From Pseudomonadota bacterium (lineage in GTDB: Bacteria > Pseudomonadota > Alphaproteobacteria > CACIAM-22H2), in the NCBI GenBank assembly GCA_020161965.1, contig JAIUNH010000010.1:1-21106 (forward strand): a stretch of 21,106 nucleotides of DNA. The letters run 5' to 3'. The translations under genes and the position numbers were made by a program. Below, piece after piece: positions 15,990 to 21,106 of the stretch; positions within the stretch are counted from its first letter, which is position 1, and each line of letters begins with the position of its first letter. Below the pieces are notes generated by a model that worked only from the letters and a program-made list of their open reading frames with translations, was not told the DNA's origin and did no database searches.

Positions 15990-16018
15990 CTTATAGGCGG
16001 CGGGAGAGTCCCCGTAAA
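15990..16018 (-). promoter_or_regulatory. Candidate glmM promoter placed for a leaderless transcript
   Basis: On the minus strand TTTACG (16013-16018; 4 of 6 matches) and TATAAG (15990-15995; 5 of 6) are separated by exactly 17 bp. The first base of the glmM ATG (15982) is 8 nt after the -10, where transcription normally starts. No Shine-Dalgarno sequence lies between. Confidence 0.5.
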
Positions 16019-16036
16019 GACACGGGTTATTGCGGT

Positions 16037-16864
16037 TTATTGCGTGGATTCAATGGCCCGCCAGACCTTCAAGGCCTGGATCGTTGGCGCAACATCGTGG
16101 ACGCGCAGAATATCCGCCCCGCGCGCGACGGCGGCGAGCCCCGCCGCCAATGATCCGGGCAAGCGATCCTTGGGCTTCTCGCCTTTCGACAAGGCACCCA
16201 GGAAACTTTTGCGCGACACGCCGATCAGCACGGCGACGTCCAGCGCGCGCAGCACGTCGATCCGCGCCAGGATCTGCGCGTTATGCGCGACCGATTTGCC
16301 GAAGCCAATACCGGGATCGACGCTGAGCTTTGTGCGCGCAATACCCGCCGCTTCGCAAACGGCGATGCGGGCTGCCAGATAATCCGCGATCTCCTGCGGC
16401 GCGTTTTCGTAATGCGGGTTCGCCTGCATCGTCTTGGGCTCGCCCTGCATATGCATCAGCACCGCCGAGACGCCGCGCGTGGCGACGAGATCGAGCGAAC
16501 CGGGACCGGTCAGCGCCGTGATGTCGTTGACGATCGACGCCCCCGCATCGAGGGCTGCCTTCATCGTATCGGCATGGCGCGTGTCGATGGAGACGACCGC
16601 GCCGGCCTTCGCCAAAGCCTCGATCACCGGCACGACGCGGCGACGCTCCTCGCCCGGCGGCACGGGGGCCGAGCCGGGGCGCGTCGATTCGCCGCCGATA
16701 TCGAGAATGTCGGCGCCATCCGCCAGCTGTTCGAGACCGCGCGCGATCGCCGCGTCGCGATCGAAATGATCGCCGCCGTCGGAGAACGAGTCCGGCGTCG
16801 TGTTGACGATGCCCATCACCAGCGGACGGTCGAGGGCGAAACGGTCGAAGCGGCGCAACATCAT
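16037..16864 (-). CDS. folP: Dihydropteroate synthase
   Basis: The product is 275 aa from ATG 16864; a second ATG follows at once (16861). A much longer Arg/Pro-rich frame runs back through the ftsH terminator into ftsH and is rejected. FolP joins p-aminobenzoate to hydroxymethyl-dihydropterin diphosphate in folate synthesis and is the sulfonamide target. Both signatures are present: MGIVNTTPDSFSDGGDHF and ILDIGGESTRPGSAPV. Also visible are SIDTRHADT, IVNDITAL, SVDPGIGFGKS and the Lys/Arg loop IGVSRKSFLG. Length is normal. A promoter-like sequence with extended -10 lies 10 nt before the start, right behind the ftsH terminator, so folP is probably transcribed from its own promoter, possibly with glmM. 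Confidence 0.95.
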   Translation of the reverse strand: MMLRRFDRFALDRPLVMGIVNTTPDSFSDGGDHFDRDAAIARGLEQLADGADILDIGGESTRPGSAPVPPGEERRRVVPVIEALAKAGAVVSIDTRHADTMKAALDAGASIVNDITALTGPGSLDLVATRGVSAVLMHMQGEPKTMQANPHYENAPQEIADYLAARIAVCEAAGIARTKLSVDPGIGFGKSVAHNAQILARIDVLRALDVAVLIGVSRKSFLGALSKGEKPKDRLPGSLAAGLAAVARGADILRVHDVAPTIQALKVWRAIESTQ

Positions 16865-16874
16865 GTTACGCGCA

Positions 16875-16902
16875 GAATTAGCATGTCCGCGCGTGTACCC
16901 AA
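16875..16902 (-). promoter_or_regulatory. Candidate folP promoter with extended -10
   Basis: On the minus strand TTGGGT (16897-16902), a 16-bp spacer and TAATTC (16875-16880) preceded by TG-N form an extended -10 promoter candidate. The folP ATG begins 11 nt past the -10, leaving only a few nucleotides of leader. The -35 overlaps the T-tract of the ftsH terminator. Confidence 0.45.
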
Positions 16903-16934
16903 ACGAAAACGGCCCCGCTTGGAGGCGGGGCCGT
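16901..16934 (-). terminator. Intrinsic terminator of ftsH
   Basis: On the minus strand ACGGCCCCGC and GCGGGGCCGT (16925-16934 and 16909-16918) form a perfect 10-bp GC-rich stem with a 6-nt loop, followed by TTTCGTTT. It begins 27 nt after the ftsH stop codon and separates ftsH from folP. Confidence 0.85.
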
Positions 16935-16961
16935 TCGTCGCAGCTTCGTCTTCTTGGGCGT

Positions 16962-18881
<1,920 letters not shown>

Positions 18882-18888
18882 GGCGCAG

Positions 18889-18894
18889 CCTTTC
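18889..18894 (-). promoter_or_regulatory. Shine-Dalgarno site selecting the ftsH TTG start
   Basis: GAAAGG on the minus strand is 7 nt from TTG 18881. Together with the conserved NNFGKNL sequence it favours TTG over the upstream GTG at 18914. Confidence 0.6.
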
Positions 18895-18910
18895 GAGACC
18901 GGAAAAAGCG

Positions 18911-20176
18911 TCACACGAATTCCGCCGGCGCCATAGGCAGGCGCGGACGGAACCGGACGTCCAACTTCGCCAGCGTATCAAGTGCTTGCGCGTTGCGTCC
19001 ATACAAGAGGTGGGGAACGGCGAGCACCCCGTCAAGGTCCCGCAAAGCGGGTAAAACAGCGCGCGCGATCAAGGGGATGCGCGCACGTGCGGCGGCGCGC
19101 TCGGGCTGCGGCAAGGCGGCCCACCCGTCGTCGCCCAAAGCGCCCACGGATAAACCGGACGGACCGTCGCGAAGATGCAGCGCGAAACGTCCGTCCCAAG
19201 CGACGATTTCACCGGGCGGGATTGGGATTTCCGGCGGCGCGGGAGCCTCTTCGCGCGCCACGACGATGCGCCCATCGCGGGTGGGCGCGAAGCGACAACG
19301 CCCTAAGGTCGCGGTACTTCCGCGCATCAACGCGGCGAACACGCCGGTCGCGCGCACGCGGCGCGGCGTGTATTCGCCGCCGCCGATCGCCCGCGCGATG
19401 CGGCCCAACGCCTCGACCGCCAATTCGCCGTCGCCCAACGCCGCCAAGTTCAAGCGCGCGAAACCTTCCGGCGCCACCGACACGGCAAGCGCCAAGCGAT
19501 GCGCCAATTCGCGTTCGCGTTCCCGGCGCGCATTCGCGGCTTGCGGATCGGGCTTGGGCAGTTCCCCGGCACGCATCCGCCCGCGCGCGGTCGCGGGATT
19601 GGCGTTCGACGGATCCTCGATCCATGCCGCCGCGTAAGCGCGGCAGGTCGCGAGCAAGGTTTCGTGCGGCGCATCCAGCACCGGGCGAAGAATTCGGATT
19701 TGCGAACGCTCGACGATCGCGGACATACCGGCGAGGCCGACGGCGCCCGAATGCCGTTCGGTGCGCAAGGCGACGGTTTCGGCCTGATCGTCGGCGTTAT
19801 GCGCGACCAACAGATGCAAGATCGCGCGCCGTGCGCATTCGGCTTCGAGCAACGCGTAGCGCGCCTCGCGCGCGGCTTCCAGAATACCGGTGCGCGGCTT
19901 GGGCCCGTCCCAACGCAAGGCGGCGAATTCGATGCCCCAGTCGCGCGCCCGTGCCGCCAACATCGCGGCTTCGTCCGCCGATTCCGCGCGCAAGCCGTGA
20001 TCGACATGCAGCGCCACGACGCGCCCGCCGCGCATCCGCGCCCAGTCGCGCGCCAGCAGCAGCAAGGCGGTCGAATCGCCGCCGCCCGACCAGGCGATTG
20101 CGATCACGGGATCGGGTTCGAAAGGCCCGAGCCTTTCGATCAGGGAAGAAAATTCCCCCGGGCTTAGGCCCGGCAC
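18911..20176 (-). CDS. tilS: tRNA(Ile)-lysidine synthetase (GTG start)
   Basis: The product is 421 aa from GTG 20176. The frame is open further upstream but there it overlaps cpoB, and GTG 20176 is the only plausible start before the catalytic loop; it overlaps the cpoB end by 13 nt. TilS uses ATP to attach lysine to the wobble cytidine of tRNA-Ile(CAU) so that it reads AUA. Evidence is the PP-loop SGGGDSTAL (30-38), VALHVDHGLRAESADEAAML, HNADDQAETVALR, and IRILRPVLDAPHETLLATCR, all typical of the N-terminal ATPase domain. The C-terminal part is more divergent, as is usual. It sits between cpoB and ftsH and is probably cotranscribed with them. Confidence 0.93.
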   Translation of the reverse strand: MPGLSPGEFSSLIERLGPFEPDPVIAIAWSGGGDSTALLLLARDWARMRGGRVVALHVDHGLRAESADEAAMLAARARDWGIEFAALRWDGPKPRTGILEAAREARYALLEAECARRAILHLLVAHNADDQAETVALRTERHSGAVGLAGMSAIVERSQIRILRPVLDAPHETLLATCRAYAAAWIEDPSNANPATARGRMRAGELPKPDPQAANARRERERELAHRLALAVSVAPEGFARLNLAALGDGELAVEALGRIARAIGGGEYTPRRVRATGVFAALMRGSTATLGRCRFAPTRDGRIVVAREEAPAPPEIPIPPGEIVAWDGRFALHLRDGPSGLSVGALGDDGWAALPQPERAAARARIPLIARAVLPALRDLDGVLAVPHLLYGRNAQALDTLAKLDVRFRPRLPMAPAEFV

Positions 20177-21106
20177 TGCAGACGCTGGCGCTCGCGGGTG
20201 GCCGCGATCTTTATCGTCTGCGAGGAATTGGGATAACGGCGATCGAGTTCGGCGAGCGTGCCGCAAGCGTCGTCTTTGCGGTTGAGCTGGCCCAGCGACT
20301 GGCCCAGGCGCAACAAGCTGTCGGGCGCCTTGGCGTTTTGCGGATAGGTGCGGAACTGCGCGGCGAATTCGCGCGCCGCCGAATTCCAATCGCGCCGCGC
20401 GTAGAAGGTTTCGCCCAGCCAATATTGCGCATCGCCCGCCAGACGATGCTGGCCATGCGCGCCGATGAACTGGCGCAAAGCGGTTTCCGCACGGCCGAAA
20501 TCGCCGCGATCCTGCACCGCCTGCTGATAGAGGCCATAGGCGAATTCGTATTGCGTTTCGGGCGGACCGGCGGGCAACGAAATCGCCGACTGCGCGGCGG
20601 CAGCGGCCGGGGCAGCGGCCGCCGATTGCGGGGCGGCAGGCGGGGCAGCGGGTACCAGCAACACACGCGCTTCGCCCGGCGCCAAGTTGGTGCCCGCACG
20701 CGGCGCCTGCACGTTCGACGCGGTGGGGGCGACGGGTGCGGCCGGTTGCGCGGCCGGGGCGGCATCGCCGGTCTGCGCGGGTGCAGCGGCACCGCCGCGT
20801 TCGAGCTGCGTCAGGCGGAAATCGACATCGCCGACCAGCTTGTCCAAGCGCTGCTGGATTTGCGCGGCGCGATAATTCGCTTCCTCCAGCTTGCCGGTCA
20901 GATCGCGCATCTGTTCTTCAAGACGGCCGACGCGCGTTTCGGTTTGCTCGACGAAGGCCGAGCTCGCGACGCCAGCGGGCGGCGGCGGGGCGGATTGCGT
21001 GACCGACGGCGACGCGCTGCTGCCGCCCGTGGTGCCGCGCGCGAGATTGCGCTGCATGACATCCATGTCGCGTTGCAGACGGTCCATGCGCTCCATCAAG
21101 GCGCGC
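20164..21106 (-). CDS. cpoB: Cell division coordinator CpoB/YbgF, Tol-Pal associated (5' truncated)
   Basis: The frame is open to the window edge; the visible RALMERMDRLQRDMDVMQRN is internal, so the signal peptide lies outside. About 313 residues are visible. Order: an N-terminal coiled coil with heptad-like repeats (VGRLEEQMRDLTGKLEEANY and IQQRLDKLVGDVDFRLTQLE), a long Ala/Pro-rich linker of roughly 80 residues, then three TPR-like repeats (YEFAYGLYQQAVQDRGDFGR; GDAQYWLGETFYARRDWNSA; DSLLRLGQSLGQLNRKDDAC) ending RERQRLQCRA. In the family this periplasmic protein links peptidoglycan synthesis to Tol-Pal constriction of the outer membrane. Its position before tilS and ftsH supports the call. 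The linker is longer than in E. coli YbgF. Confidence 0.92.
   Translation of the reverse strand, partial: RALMERMDRLQRDMDVMQRNLARGTTGGSSASPSVTQSAPPPPAGVASSAFVEQTETRVGRLEEQMRDLTGKLEEANYRAAQIQQRLDKLVGDVDFRLTQLERGGAAAPAQTGDAAPAAQPAAPVAPTASNVQAPRAGTNLAPGEARVLLVPAAPPAAPQSAAAAPAAAAAQSAISLPAGPPETQYEFAYGLYQQAVQDRGDFGRAETALRQFIGAHGQHRLAGDAQYWLGETFYARRDWNSAAREFAAQFRTYPQNAKAPDSLLRLGQSLGQLNRKDDACGTLAELDRRYPNSSQTIKIAATRERQRLQCRA

Noticed and set aside
20177..20422. Extended TilS N-terminus starting at ATG 20422
   Set aside because: It lies wholly inside cpoB in another frame and is Arg-rich and unlike TilS; GTG 20176 starts 29 residues before the PP-loop.

Overview
The window is GC-rich bacterial chromosome, most likely from an alphaproteobacterium and perhaps near Rhodospirillales. 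This is inferred from codon use, from the right-hand minus-strand core block cpoB-tilS-ftsH-folP-glmM-thiD, and from protein features such as the FtsH N-terminus. No rRNA, tRNA, CRISPR array, transposase or phage gene was seen.

Layout. The left end holds the 3' part of a MraY/WecA-like sugar-phosphate transferase. It meets a minus-strand amidase, which diverges from a solitary molybdopterin oxidoreductase. Next come an SDR oxidoreductase and a divergent TetR-type regulator that share an intergenic region with two matching operator-like sites. A small GlcG/HbpS-type protein follows, behind an intrinsic terminator. Then comes a metabolic block: a fused TRAP permease and its TAXI-type binding protein, an IlvD/Edd-family (aldonate-type) dehydratase, a divergent M20 metallo-hydrolase, and a TPR protein with a glycosyltransferase-like C-terminus that overlaps the hydrolase by GTGA. 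From about 13.46 kb to the end everything is minus-strand housekeeping: thiD, glmM, folP, ftsH, tilS and the 3' part of cpoB/ybgF.

The strongest unexplained structure is a 273-bp palindromic element (14258-14530) that fills the thiD-glmM gap almost exactly. It has long terminal inverted repeats flanked by TA and nested internal hairpins. It supplies the glmM stop codon and the ribosome-binding region of thiD. It looks like a non-autonomous mobile or repeat element, and could also be a structured RNA.

Other notable points: all four convergent gene pairs overlap at their stops, three of them by exactly 4 nt; glmM and folP have promoter-like elements so close to their start codons that leaderless transcripts are plausible; ftsH probably starts at TTG; and the TetR/SDR region has GGTA motifs at exact 25-nt spacing. 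Many long open frames antisense to these genes are by-products of high GC and are not annotated.
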